A stretch of DNA of 64,000 nucleotides, taken from Aureimonas sp. SA4125. GTDB taxonomy: Bacteria; Pseudomonadota; Alphaproteobacteria; Rhizobiales; Rhizobiaceae. Of the stretch, positions 25,346 through 33,635 are shown piece by piece; the first letter of the stretch is position 1, and each line of letters opens with the position of its first letter. The DNA is taken from assembly GCF_019973775.1 (NCBI RefSeq), contig NZ_AP025032.1, forward strand, positions 2,914,001 to 2,978,000, given 5' to 3'. A program made the translations under genes and the position numbers. Under the pieces are notes generated by a model that did not search any database, was not told the origin of the DNA, and was given only the letters and a program-made list of their open reading frames with translations.

Positions 25346-25393
25346 GCACCCCGGCGCGAGGGGGGTGCGGGCGGCGGGACATACCGGCCGCCC
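25346..25393 (-). promoter_or_regulatory. Tandem intercistronic hairpins between pufA and pufL
   Basis: Two stem-loops follow each other: GCACCCC (25346-25352) with GGGGTGC (25362-25368), loop 9 nt, and GGGCGGC (25369-25375) with GCCGCCC (25387-25393), loop 11 nt. In Rhodobacter, hairpins at this position protect the pufBA part of the mRNA and give more LH1 than reaction centre. The same role is inferred here from position and strength. Confidence 0.65.
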
Positions 25394-25426
25394 ACACATG
25401 TTTGTCTGTCCGGACGCCTCGCCCGG

Positions 25427-25615
25427 TCAGGCTGCGCCCACCGTCTCTTCGATGGTGAGGGATGCCGCCGGCGCGGGCGCCTGCGGGCCTTCCAGCCAGT
25501 TGAAGCGGTTGGTGCTCAAAAGGATGAAGTGAATCACGAGCGCCAGGATGAACAGGAACCCGAACAGGGCGACGAGCGTCCTGCGGGGATCGAAAAGAAG
25601 CCAAACTCTCCACAT
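25427..25615 (-). CDS. pufA: Light-harvesting 1 alpha polypeptide
   Basis: A 62-residue LH1 alpha subunit with one transmembrane helix. It starts [20 protein letters not shown], and the bacteriochlorophyll-ligating His lies in [18 protein letters not shown] follows on the periplasmic side, with an Ala/Pro-rich tail. ATG 25615 has AGGAGGG upstream. It is 12 bp downstream of pufB, the normal pufBA order. Confidence 0.96.
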   Translation of the reverse strand: MWRVWLLFDPRRTLVALFGFLFILALVIHFILLSTNRFNWLEGPQAPAPAASLTIEETVGAA

Positions 25616-25627
25616 GTCCGTTCCCTC

Positions 25628-25849
25628 CTAGCTCAGCATGGTGAGGACGGTGCCGGCGGCATGCCGCACCCCGTCTTCGAGCGCGGCGTAGCCGTTGGGG
25701 CCGGGAAGCCACGGACGCCACATCCAGGCCAGGATATGGGCGACCACGGCGACACCGACGAAGACCAGGAAACTGGTCATGAAGATGCTGTGGAATTCCT
25801 TGGCTTCCGGCTCGGACATGCCGGAAACGGGACCATCATGTAGGGACAT
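25628..25849 (-). CDS. pufB: Light-harvesting 1 beta polypeptide with C-terminal extension
   Basis: A 73-residue LH1 beta subunit. The conserved part [20 protein letters not shown] and the ligand region [19 protein letters not shown] are intact. After the usual end near PNGY, about 18 more residues ([19 protein letters not shown]) extend the C-terminus, giving a longer protein than the Rhodobacter form of about 48 residues. ATG 25849 has a near-perfect AAGGAGGT ribosome site, consistent with high expression. The 118 bp upstream, between pufQ and pufB, hold no operator I can recognise. Confidence 0.95.
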   Translation of the reverse strand: MSLHDGPVSGMSEPEAKEFHSIFMTSFLVFVGVAVVAHILAWMWRPWLPGPNGYAALEDGVRHAAGTVLTMLS

Positions 25850-25967
25850 TTTCTACCTCCTTCTTCAGGCCTTTCGGCCAGCCGCCGCACGAACGATGCG
25901 GCCGTCTTGCCGCAGCCCTTCTCGGGCCGCGACTTTCTCCGGACGTCGCCGGCCGGAAAGGCGCCGT

Positions 25968-26204
25968 TCACATGAAGGCGAACGGAATGCAGGCCGCGGT
26001 GGCCGCCCTGGCCTCGGCAAAGACCGAGCGCCGCGGTCCGGTCTCGTCGCGGCGACGATGTCCGGCAAGGCCGCCAAGGCGGCCGGCGATCGTCGTCAGG
26101 AGCATGGGCAGGTAAGCGACGCAGAAGATGAGCCAGTATTCGCGGCTCTCCGCGCGCCGGCGGCTGAGATAGTCCGAATGCTTGTGCGTTCCGACACTGG
26201 CCAT
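25968..26204 (-). CDS. pufQ: PufQ-like protein
   Basis: A 78-residue protein with one hydrophobic segment (EYWLIFCVAYLPMLLTTIAG) and a C-terminal SVFAEARAATAACIPFAFM that fits PufQ. PufQ is encoded between bchZ and pufB in purple bacteria and is associated with bacteriochlorophyll synthesis or trafficking. ATG 26204 has GGGGAGGAA upstream. The position, directly after bchZ by 50 bp and before pufB, supports the name; sequence conservation in this family is low. Confidence 0.8.
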   Translation of the reverse strand: MASVGTHKHSDYLSRRRAESREYWLIFCVAYLPMLLTTIAGRLGGLAGHRRRDETGPRRSVFAEARAATAACIPFAFM

Positions 26205-26254
26205 CGTCGTTTCCTCCCCATCATGCCTTCCCCGGACCCGCGCGTGTTTGCGCG

Positions 26255-27730
26255 TCAGGCCGGTTCCGGCGATCGCTGCAATAATCGGGCGACGCGCGAG
26301 GCGCTCACCCGTCCCTCGCCGGACCGGCGCGTCTCGTCCTCGACGAGGTCGCGCAGCCTCTTGGCGGCGGAAATCCTGACCAGCACCGGCTGCGCCTCGA
26401 CTTCGGCATCCATCAGCGCCAGCGCATCGGCATCCCAGGGCAGTTCACGGTGCAACCGGCTCGCCGTCGGCTCGACCTTGTCGAGCTCGGCCGCCAGCGG
26501 CAGGATCCTGAACAAAGCGTCGAACAGCGCGTTGCAGACTTCCTGGACGATGTAGGTGGCGCCGGAAAATCCCATGAAGGGCGTGCCGGTGTGGCGCCGG
26601 ATGATGGCGCCGGGAAAGGACGCCGGGATATAGGAAGAGCGCCCGCCGGCCTCGGCGGCATACATGCGCTCGTTGAACGAGCCGAACAGCACCAGCGGCG
26701 CCTTGCTCTGCACGGCCTTGCGAACCGCGTCGTTGTCGGTCTTCTCGCCGGCGCGCCGGGCGATCGCGAAGGCGCAGGGGAAACCCATGTCCTCTTCGAG
26801 GAAGTTCCGGATCCCCCGCGCGTAGGTCTCGCTGGCGACGATGCCGAAGCTCGCCGTCGCGAAGAAATCCTGCGTCACCGAGCGCCAGAGATCCCAGAGC
26901 GGCTTGATCGTCGTCATCTTCTCCCGGGCGATGAAGGGTTCGGGATCGACGCCCGTCAGCTCTCCCAGCCGCCGCAGGAAGGCGGTCGTCGAATGCAGCC
27001 CGATCGGCGCCTGCAGATAGGGCTTGTCCAGCGCCTCGCAGAGTTTCCGGCCGAACTCGCGGTAGAGGCAGATGTTGACCTCGGCATCGGCGAGCTTGCC
27101 GATATCGGCGATGTCGGTGCCGAGCGGAAAGACGAGATTGACCTCGCAACCGATCCCTTCGACCAGACGCCGGATTTCGGCGAGGTCCGACGGCATGTTG
27201 AAGGTGCCGTAGATCGCCCCGACGATGTTCACGCGGGGTTTTCGTGCCGTCGGTTCACTGACTTGCGCTTGCGCCTTCGGCGTCTTGATGACGGGCCGCT
27301 TCGGCTTCTTCTGGCCGAACTCCTTCCACAGCCAGGACAGCGCCCGGTCCGCGGTCTGCCACTGGTCCTCGTCGATGGTGCGCGGCAGGAAGCGCATGAT
27401 GCGCGTGCCTTCGGGCGTCACGCCGCCACCGATCATCTCGGCGATCGAGCCGGTGACGACGACGCTCGGCTTCTGCGGGTCGAGCACCGCGTGCGCCCGC
27501 TTCATCGCCTGTTCCGTGCCCGTCTGTCCCAGCTCCTCTTCGCCCAGACCCGTGACGACGATCGGCAATTCGTGCGGTGGCAGGGCGTCGGTGTAATGCA
27601 GGACCGAGGTCACCGGCAGGTTCTCGCAACCCACCGGTCCGTCGATGATGACCTGCAGTCCCTTCACCGCGGTGAAGACATAGACCGCCCCCCAGTATCC
27701 GCCGGCGCGATCGTGATCGAGGACGAGCAT
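26255..27730 (-). CDS. bchZ: Chlorophyllide a reductase subunit Z
   Basis: A 491-residue nitrogenase-like subunit of chlorophyllide a reductase (BchXYZ), which reduces ring B to give the bacteriochlorin. It starts [20 protein letters not shown] and shows cluster-ligand regions VGCENLP and the later KTPKAQAQ linker, followed by the catalytic core with [19 protein letters not shown] 27730 overlaps the bchY stop (ATGA). It is followed by pufQ. Confidence 0.96.
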   Translation of the reverse strand: MLVLDHDRAGGYWGAVYVFTAVKGLQVIIDGPVGCENLPVTSVLHYTDALPPHELPIVVTGLGEEELGQTGTEQAMKRAHAVLDPQKPSVVVTGSIAEMIGGGVTPEGTRIMRFLPRTIDEDQWQTADRALSWLWKEFGQKKPKRPVIKTPKAQAQVSEPTARKPRVNIVGAIYGTFNMPSDLAEIRRLVEGIGCEVNLVFPLGTDIADIGKLADAEVNICLYREFGRKLCEALDKPYLQAPIGLHSTTAFLRRLGELTGVDPEPFIAREKMTTIKPLWDLWRSVTQDFFATASFGIVASETYARGIRNFLEEDMGFPCAFAIARRAGEKTDNDAVRKAVQSKAPLVLFGSFNERMYAAEAGGRSSYIPASFPGAIIRRHTGTPFMGFSGATYIVQEVCNALFDALFRILPLAAELDKVEPTASRLHRELPWDADALALMDAEVEAQPVLVRISAAKRLRDLVEDETRRSGEGRVSASRVARLLQRSPEPA

Positions 27731-29373
27731 CAGAAGTCCTCCATCGAAACGGAGGCCTTTGCCGCCACCAGCGGCGCCTTGGCCGCCGATGGCTCTGCCG
27801 GAAGGCGCATCGCGTCGGGCCAGATTCCCGAGGTGTGACCGGCACCGACGCCCTCGAAGAAGGCAGTCATGGTGTCGAAGCGCTTCTGGTTGCCCACCGC
27901 CGCATTGATCACGGCGGCCAGCGAGCCCGCGCCGGCAGGGCCCATCAGCGGACGGGCGGAGATCAGATTGGTGAAGTAGAGCGACGGGATGCTCTTCTGC
28001 TTGGCGTGCTGGACCACCGGCGTCGTGCCGATGGCGAGCTGCGGGGCAAAACTGTCGACGGCGGCGATGTCCTTTTCCAGCGACGCCCGGAACTCGACGT
28101 GGACGCCGTGGGCGTCGAGCCAGGCGGCGTCCTCCTCGTTCCACCGCGTCTTCGGGCAGGCAGTACCGACATAGCGCAGGTCCGCCCCGGACTCCTTCAG
28201 GAGGCGACCGACGATCAGCTCCGAGCCCTCGTAGCCTGACAGGGTGATGCGCGCGGTGATCGGTGCGGCGGCAAGGGCCGCGCGCGTCGCGTCGAGGATC
28301 GGCGCCTTGGCGGCGTCCACCTTGGCGGCCGAAATGTTGCAGGCCGCGCCGATCGCGTCGAGCCAGGCGGAAGTTCCCTCGACGCCGACCGGTGCCGAGC
28401 CAATGACGCTGCGGCCGGCCGCCTGGAACTCGCGGACGCTCGCCGTGTAGAAGGGGTGCAGCGCCGCGACGACGGCGCAGTCGAGCGCGGCATAAAGCTC
28501 GCGCCATTCGCGCGTCGGCACGACGGGCCCGGCGGCCAGCCCCATCGGCTCGAGCATGCGGCCGATGGTGACCGGATCGGCCGGAAAGATCTCGCCGAGG
28601 AGCGTCACTGTCGGCAGGCCGGACCGACCGCCGCGCGGCTCGGGCACCGGGCCGGCCGCGACCTCGTTGCGGGCATAGGCGAGCATGGCGCCGGCGAGGA
28701 CGTCCTTTGCCTCGGCATGGGTCGGCACGCCGAAACCGGGAACGTCGATGCCGATGACGCGCACGCCGTTGATCTCCTTCGGCAGCGCCCGGAGGGGTAC
28801 GCCGGACGCGGTGGGCACGCAGAGATTGGTGACGATGATCGTGTCGTAGAGCGCGGGATCGGCGAGGAGATGGACCGCGTCGCGGATGTCCTCGTAGAGC
28901 TTGCCGGTGACGAGCGTCTCGGAACTGAAAGGCACGTAGCCGACGGTGCGCTTGGCGCCGTAGAAGTGCGAGGTGAATGTCAGGCCGTAGACGCAGCAGG
29001 CCGAGCCCGAGAGCACGGTCGCCGTCCGTCGCATGCGCAGACCCACCCGAAGCGAGCCGAAGGCCGGGCACATCGACTGCGGCTGGTCGTGCGGCCCGAG
29101 CGGATAATCGGTGCGCAGCGTCTGCAGAAGCTCGCCATTGCCCGCGGCCTCGGCCGCGCGCGTCAGCTCCGCCTTGCCGCCGTGACAGCCCGAGGCCTCC
29201 GGCATCGTCGGCGCGGCGGCTTCCTGCGAAACGACCGCGCGCCCGCCGTCCAAACCCGGCGCCGTGCTCAAGCTCTTGTCCGTCGCCTCGTCGATCGCGG
29301 CCAACCCGGCGCGGTCGTAGACGACTTCCTGCGGGGGCGGATCTCTGTGGGGAATGGTGGGGCGCTGGTTCAT
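27730..29373 (-). CDS. bchY: Chlorophyllide a reductase subunit Y
   Basis: A 547-residue partner of BchZ in chlorophyllide a reductase. Cysteine-containing segments typical of the family are [36 protein letters not shown] and [13 protein letters not shown]. The N-terminal 55 residues are a variable, Ala/Pro-rich region, which makes the protein somewhat long. ATG 29373 lies 4 bp after the bchX stop. The 3' end overlaps bchZ by 1 bp within ATGA. Confidence 0.95.
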   Translation of the reverse strand: MNQRPTIPHRDPPPQEVVYDRAGLAAIDEATDKSLSTAPGLDGGRAVVSQEAAAPTMPEASGCHGGKAELTRAAEAAGNGELLQTLRTDYPLGPHDQPQSMCPAFGSLRVGLRMRRTATVLSGSACCVYGLTFTSHFYGAKRTVGYVPFSSETLVTGKLYEDIRDAVHLLADPALYDTIIVTNLCVPTASGVPLRALPKEINGVRVIGIDVPGFGVPTHAEAKDVLAGAMLAYARNEVAAGPVPEPRGGRSGLPTVTLLGEIFPADPVTIGRMLEPMGLAAGPVVPTREWRELYAALDCAVVAALHPFYTASVREFQAAGRSVIGSAPVGVEGTSAWLDAIGAACNISAAKVDAAKAPILDATRAALAAAPITARITLSGYEGSELIVGRLLKESGADLRYVGTACPKTRWNEEDAAWLDAHGVHVEFRASLEKDIAAVDSFAPQLAIGTTPVVQHAKQKSIPSLYFTNLISARPLMGPAGAGSLAAVINAAVGNQKRFDTMTAFFEGVGAGHTSGIWPDAMRLPAEPSAAKAPLVAAKASVSMEDF

Positions 29374-29377
29374 CGTC

Positions 29378-30391
29378 TCAGACCGCGTCGTAGACGACTT
29401 CGAGGGACGGCTTGGCGACGACGATGCCGCCGCGCATGTCGGCCTGGCTCGCCGGCTCGAGCACGACGTTGCCGCCGGTCTGGTCGCAGGAGAAGAGACC
29501 GAGCAACTCGTCCTGAGTCAGCGGTGTCGGGCGCTGCGGCAGCGAGGTCGCGACGTTCTCCGCCAGTTCCTCGAACAGAGGTCCCCAGCGCGTGCCGGGT
29601 TCGCCGATGATCTGGTAGTTGGCGCTTTTGCGGCGAATGTCGTCGTCGGCGGGAATGGCCGCGAGCACGGGGATGCCGACGGCGGCGGCGAAGGCCGCGG
29701 CCTCTCCCGTGCCGTCGTCCTTGTTGATGACCATGCCGGCGATGCCGACATTGCCGCCGAGCTTGCGGAAATAGTCGACCGCCGAGCAGACATTGTTGGC
29801 GACGTAGAGCGACTGCAGGTCGTTGGAACCGACGACGATGACCTTCTGGCACATGTCGCGGGCGATCGGCAGACCGAAGCCGCCGCAGACGACGTCGCCG
29901 AGAAAGTCGAGGAGGACGTAGTCGAAGCCCCAGTCGTGAAAGCCGAGCTTCTCCAGGAGCTCGAAGCCGTGGATGATGCCGCGACCGCCGCAACCGCGGC
30001 CGACCTCCGGCCCGCCGAGCTCCATGGCGAAGACGCCGCCCTTCTTGAAGCAGACGTCGCCGATCTCGACTTCCTCGCCCGCCGCCTTCTTGCGCGACGA
30101 GGTCTCGATGATGGTCGGGCAGGCCCTGCCGCCGAAGAGCAGCGATGTGGTGTCGCTCTTCGGGTCGCAGCCGATGAGAAGGACACGTTTTCCCTGCTGC
30201 GCCATCATGTGCGAGAGGTTGGCGAGGGTGAAGCTCTTGCCGATGCCGCCCTTGCCGTAGATCGCGATGATCTGCGTTTCCTTTTTCGCCTCGCCCGTCG
30301 GCACGGCGTCCGGCTCGAACGCCGCCTCCGCCCGGACACTGTCGACGAGGGCCTGGAGCCCGCCTTCCGGCGTCTTCGTCAGCGCGTTCAT
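29378..30391 (-). CDS. bchX: Chlorophyllide a reductase iron protein BchX
   Basis: A 337-residue NifH-like ATPase feeding electrons to BchYZ. The P-loop [16 protein letters not shown], the switch GCDPKSDTTSLLFGG and cluster cysteines in GRGCGGRGIIHG and VVCGGFGLPIAR are present. The SFT after the P-loop lysine (in place of STT) distinguishes BchX from BchL. ATG 30391 overlaps the bchC stop (ATGA). Confidence 0.96.
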   Translation of the reverse strand: MNALTKTPEGGLQALVDSVRAEAAFEPDAVPTGEAKKETQIIAIYGKGGIGKSFTLANLSHMMAQQGKRVLLIGCDPKSDTTSLLFGGRACPTIIETSSRKKAAGEEVEIGDVCFKKGGVFAMELGGPEVGRGCGGRGIIHGFELLEKLGFHDWGFDYVLLDFLGDVVCGGFGLPIARDMCQKVIVVGSNDLQSLYVANNVCSAVDYFRKLGGNVGIAGMVINKDDGTGEAAAFAAAVGIPVLAAIPADDDIRRKSANYQIIGEPGTRWGPLFEELAENVATSLPQRPTPLTQDELLGLFSCDQTGGNVVLEPASQADMRGGIVVAKPSLEVVYDAV

Positions 30392-31323
30392 GCCGCTTTT
30401 CTCCAGTCGAGCACCATTTTCAGGCAGGCCGGATCGGTGAAGGCCGTGGTGTAGGCGGCCTCGTATTGATCGGGCGAATGGGTGTGGGTGATGAAGCCGT
30501 CGAGCGACAGCCGCCCGGCCGACAGGAGCTCGCCCACCGCCACCAGGTCGTTGCGCCGGAACTCCGCCGCGACGCGGATGGACGCCTCGCGCATGAAGGC
30601 CGGCGGAAAAGCAAAGGAGAGCCGGTCGTAGAAGCCGGCGAGCACGATCTCGCCGCCCGGCGCGAGGCGCTGGACCAGGCTGTCGAGGATGGTGCCGTCG
30701 CCGCTGACGTCGCAGATCCGGCGGTAATCGCGGCGATCGTCGCCCTCCGGCGCGATCACGCGGTAGCCCTCGCCGCCGCCGCGCCGCGCGGGATTGTTCT
30801 CCCAAACAGTCGGCTCGCCGCCTCCGGCAACGACGATCCGGGCAATGAGGCGGCCGAGCACGCCATGGCCGACGATCAGTTCGGGCGCCTTGCGCGTGTC
30901 GGGACAGACGGCGTGATGGGCGGTGGCCGCGAGCGCCATCAGGATGGCCCGCTCGCCGAGGCTCTCGTCGACCGGCATCGCCTTGGCACCGGCGACGACC
31001 ACGCGAGACGCCGCGCCGCCAAAAAGGCCCCGCGCCTCGCGATAGCAATTGGCACCGGGCACGAAGACCCGTTCGCCGACCCGCCTGCCCGACTCGCGTC
31101 CGGCCTCGACGATCCGGCCGATCGACTCGTAGCCTGGAACCAGCGGATAGCTGAAGCCTGGAAAGGGCGGCATCGCCCCCGACCACAGAAGCTTTTCCGT
31201 GCCGGTCGAAATCCCCGTCCATTCCATGTCGACGACGACGTCGCCCGCTTGGGGGTCGTTCAGTCCAAGCTCGGAAAGGGCGAGCTGGCGGGGTGCTTCA
31301 AGGATGATCGCCCAGGCCTTCAT
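30388..31323 (-). CDS. bchC: 3-hydroxyethyl bacteriochlorophyllide a dehydrogenase
   Basis: A 311-residue medium-chain dehydrogenase-like protein that oxidises the C3 hydroxyethyl group to acetyl, the last change to the bacteriochlorin ring. Nucleotide-binding LIVGHGVLGRLIARIVV and the N-terminal GISTGTEKLLWSG are family features. I chose ATG 31323 with GGGAGGGA upstream; the open frame to 31353 has no better start. It is preceded by two PpsR-type operators (31396-31439). crtF ends 135 bp upstream on the same strand, so bchC may be transcribed both from its own promoter and from read-through of crtEF. Confidence 0.95.
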   Translation of the reverse strand: MKAWAIILEAPRQLALSELGLNDPQAGDVVVDMEWTGISTGTEKLLWSGAMPPFPGFSYPLVPGYESIGRIVEAGRESGRRVGERVFVPGANCYREARGLFGGAASRVVVAGAKAMPVDESLGERAILMALAATAHHAVCPDTRKAPELIVGHGVLGRLIARIVVAGGGEPTVWENNPARRGGGEGYRVIAPEGDDRRDYRRICDVSGDGTILDSLVQRLAPGGEIVLAGFYDRLSFAFPPAFMREASIRVAAEFRRNDLVAVGELLSAGRLSLDGFITHTHSPDQYEAAYTTAFTDPACLKMVLDWRKAA

Positions 31324-31395
31324 CGCGCCGTCCCTCCCTTTCTCGCTGGCCACCGCCTCCGAACCATCACCAGAGACGAGGGCTGCAGCGGCGAC

Positions 31396-31439
31396 TGTCA
31401 GATTATATTTACGGTATCAGTTGTCAAATAGATTATACA
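31396..31439 (-). promoter_or_regulatory. Paired PpsR/CrtJ operators upstream of bchC
   Basis: Site A at 31396-31413 is TGT-CAGATTATATTT-ACG and site B at 31422-31439 is a perfect TGT-CAAATAGATTAT-ACA. Their starts are 26 bp apart (an 8-bp gap), the spacing I recall for the cooperative CrtJ pair at Rhodobacter bchC. On the minus strand the sites include TTGACA (plus 31422-31427) and TATAAT (plus 31402-31407), so binding should occlude the promoter; the 14-bp spacing of those hexamers is short, so the exact promoter is not fixed. Confidence 0.82.
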
Positions 31440-31457
31440 CTTTTCACAACAGCGGGA

Positions 31458-32654
31458 TCAGAACGGGCCGCTGCAGCGCGGTTTTGCCGTCAGCAGACGG
31501 GCGATCAACGGCGTGTGGGTCGGCCATGCGGTGACGTGTTCGAAACCGGCGACCGCCAGCATGGCGGAGATTTCTTCGAGCGTTCGCGGACGTCCCTGAC
31601 CCATGGCGAGGAGGTAGAAGCCGAAATAGGCGTCGCCGCTGGCCCGTGCCCCTTGCGTGCCCGCCATCGGTTCGGCAACGAGAAGCGTCCCACCCGGCGC
31701 GATGGCCCGGCGGACGGCCCTGAGAAGGGTCAGCACCTCGTCGTCGTTATGATCGTGGAGGATGCGGTTCAGCGTCACGAGGTCCGCGCCGCCAGGCAAC
31801 GGGTCGGCCAGAAAACTTCCTCCGATGACCGTCGAACGCCGGCCGAGCCCCGCTGCGGCAAGGCGTTCGCGGGCGATTCCCGCGACTTCCGGCAGTTCGA
31901 ACAGCGACAGCGCCAGTTGCGGCGCATGCGCCCCCGCCGCGATCAGGAAGGAAGCGTCGCCCCCGCCGACATCGAGGATGTGACGGTGCCGGCCCAGCGG
32001 ATAGGCGTCGAGGATCTCGGCGGCGACGAAAGCCTGCGACGCCGCCATCAAGGCGGTGTAGCCGGCATGGCCGAGCGAATCGGCATGGTCGGCCGGGCCG
32101 GGTAGACGAACATCACCGCCGCGGTCTCCGGCATACGCCCAAAAACGGTTCAACTCGGGCTGAAATCTTCCGGCCAGAAGCGCCACCGGATCTTCCAGAT
32201 CGCGATAGAGCATGTCGTGATGCCGGATCATGGCCGCGACGCCGGGATTGGCGACCATGGCGGCGCCGAGCGGGCCGAGGGCGAAGCACCCGTCCCGCCG
32301 CGGCTCGACGAGGTCGAGCGATGAAGCGGCACGCAGCAGCCTGAGCGTGGCCTCCCGCGACAGGCCGATGCGCGCGGCGATCACCTCGGGCGCCAGCGGA
32401 CCGGGTGCAAGGAGGCCGAACAGCTCCACCTCGACGCAGGCGCGCAGGATCTGCGAATAGACGAAGCCGGCCGTGAGATCGAACAGCGCCGCGGCCTGCC
32501 GCCGGGCGAACAGGCGCGTCAGCGGGAAGCGGGCGGCCCACCGGCGGAAGGCGGGATCGGCGACCTTGCGGTTGCGCAGGTCGCGCAGCCGGTCGAGCCA
32601 GCCGGACATCCTCGGCGCTGCCGGCGTACCGTCGAGGAGAGGCTCGGCCGTCAC
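31458..32654 (-). CDS. crtF: Demethylspheroidene/hydroxyneurosporene O-methyltransferase CrtF
   Basis: A 398-residue SAM-dependent methyltransferase that adds the methoxy group at C1 of acyclic carotenoids in the spirilloxanthin/spheroidene pathways. It has an N-terminal winged-helix dimerisation region (AARIGLSREATLRLLRAA) and the SAM motif ILDVGGGDASFLIAA, with LNRILHDHNDDEVLTLLRAV later. The start is GTG 32654, 5 bp after the crtE stop. It probably forms one unit with crtE and reads on toward bchC. Confidence 0.92.
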   Translation of the reverse strand: MTAEPLLDGTPAAPRMSGWLDRLRDLRNRKVADPAFRRWAARFPLTRLFARRQAAALFDLTAGFVYSQILRACVEVELFGLLAPGPLAPEVIAARIGLSREATLRLLRAASSLDLVEPRRDGCFALGPLGAAMVANPGVAAMIRHHDMLYRDLEDPVALLAGRFQPELNRFWAYAGDRGGDVRLPGPADHADSLGHAGYTALMAASQAFVAAEILDAYPLGRHRHILDVGGGDASFLIAAGAHAPQLALSLFELPEVAGIARERLAAAGLGRRSTVIGGSFLADPLPGGADLVTLNRILHDHNDDEVLTLLRAVRRAIAPGGTLLVAEPMAGTQGARASGDAYFGFYLLAMGQGRPRTLEEISAMLAVAGFEHVTAWPTHTPLIARLLTAKPRCSGPF

Positions 32655-32659
32655 CCCCG

Positions 32660-33538
32660 TCAGGCCGCGTGCTGCGCGGCTTCCTTCGGCAGGAACCGGC
32701 TGGCCTGGGCAAGGATCTGCGCCCGCAGAGCATCAGCGCCCGGGCAGTCCGGCACATGCGCGGCCGCCTCCTCGACGAGCGCCATCAGCCGCCGCGCCGC
32801 GCCGGTGATGCCGAGTTCGTGCACCGCGTTCGGCCGCCCGAGCACCGCGTCCTGGCCGACCGGCTTGCCGAGCGCGCGGGCATCGCCGACGACGTCGCTG
32901 ATGTCGTCGGCGACCTGATAGGCTTCGCCGAGACGATGGCCGAGCGTGCCCCAGGGCTCGGCGGCGCAACCCGCCGCAGCCGCCCCCGCCATCGCCGCCC
33001 CGGCAAACAGCGCGCCGGTCTTGGCGCGCTGGTAGAGAACCAGATCGGGATCCGCCTCGCTCTCCCAGCCCTGGCCCGCGACGATGCCGTGCGGCATGCC
33101 GACGGCCCGTGCGATGATCAGCGACAGGCTGGCCGCGCGCAGGGGATCGGCGACCGCGGCCATGGCGGCGGTCTCGAAGGCGAGCATGATCAGGCCGTCG
33201 CCGGCCAGAAGCGCCAGCGGCTCGCCAAAAGCCGCGTGCACCGAGGGCCGCCCCCGGCGCAACGCCGCATTGTCGAAGCAGGGCATGTCGTCATGCACCA
33301 GCGAGGCGCAGTGCAGGAGCTCGATCGCCGCCGCCGCCGCGGTCGCGACGACGGGCTGGTCGTCGCCGCAGGCCGCAGCAACGGAGAGGCAGAGCCGCGG
33401 CCGGATGCGCTGCCCGCCCGGAAACACCGCATGGCAAAGCGCTGACGATAGGCGCGGCGGCGCCGCGGGACCGGTCACCCGCGCCAGAGCGCGGTGGAGA
33501 CCGTCCTCGATTCTTGCTGAAGCATCCTCTCCCGGCAT
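32660..33538 (-). CDS. crtE: Geranylgeranyl diphosphate synthase CrtE
   Basis: A 292-residue trans-prenyltransferase making C20 geranylgeranyl diphosphate, used both for carotenoids and for the bacteriochlorophyll tail. The first Asp-rich motif is LVHDDMPCFD with the GGQRIRPRL segment before it, and the second is VADDISDVVGDA. ATG 33538 has GGGAGGAAG upstream. It is divergent from crtD, with two operators between them. Confidence 0.93.
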   Translation of the reverse strand: MPGEDASARIEDGLHRALARVTGPAAPPRLSSALCHAVFPGGQRIRPRLCLSVAAACGDDQPVVATAAAAAIELLHCASLVHDDMPCFDNAALRRGRPSVHAAFGEPLALLAGDGLIMLAFETAAMAAVADPLRAASLSLIIARAVGMPHGIVAGQGWESEADPDLVLYQRAKTGALFAGAAMAGAAAAGCAAEPWGTLGHRLGEAYQVADDISDVVGDARALGKPVGQDAVLGRPNAVHELGITGAARRLMALVEEAAAHVPDCPGADALRAQILAQASRFLPKEAAQHAA

Positions 33539-33554
33539 TGCCGCTTCCTCCCAG

Positions 33555-33598
33555 TGTCAATTTGTGTAGACTAGGATGCATGTAAATCACAATGGACA
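33555..33598. promoter_or_regulatory. Paired PpsR/CrtJ operators between crtE and crtD
   Basis: Site A at 33555-33572 is TGT-CAATTTGTGTAG-ACT and site B at 33581-33598 is a perfect TGT-AAATCACAATGG-ACA. The starts are 26 bp apart, as at bchC. Site B is very close in sequence to the first bchF operator (AAATCGAAATGG core). The pair sits where both divergent promoters must lie. Confidence 0.8.
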
Positions 33599-33635
33599 CA
33601 AGCCTGTGCACGGCACCCCCGAGACGCCCTTTCGA

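Noticed and set aside
26255..29071. 938-residue open frame covering bchZ and part of bchY
   Set aside because: Only the last 491 residues are protein-like (BchZ). The first part is bchY read in another frame; bchZ starts at ATG 27730.
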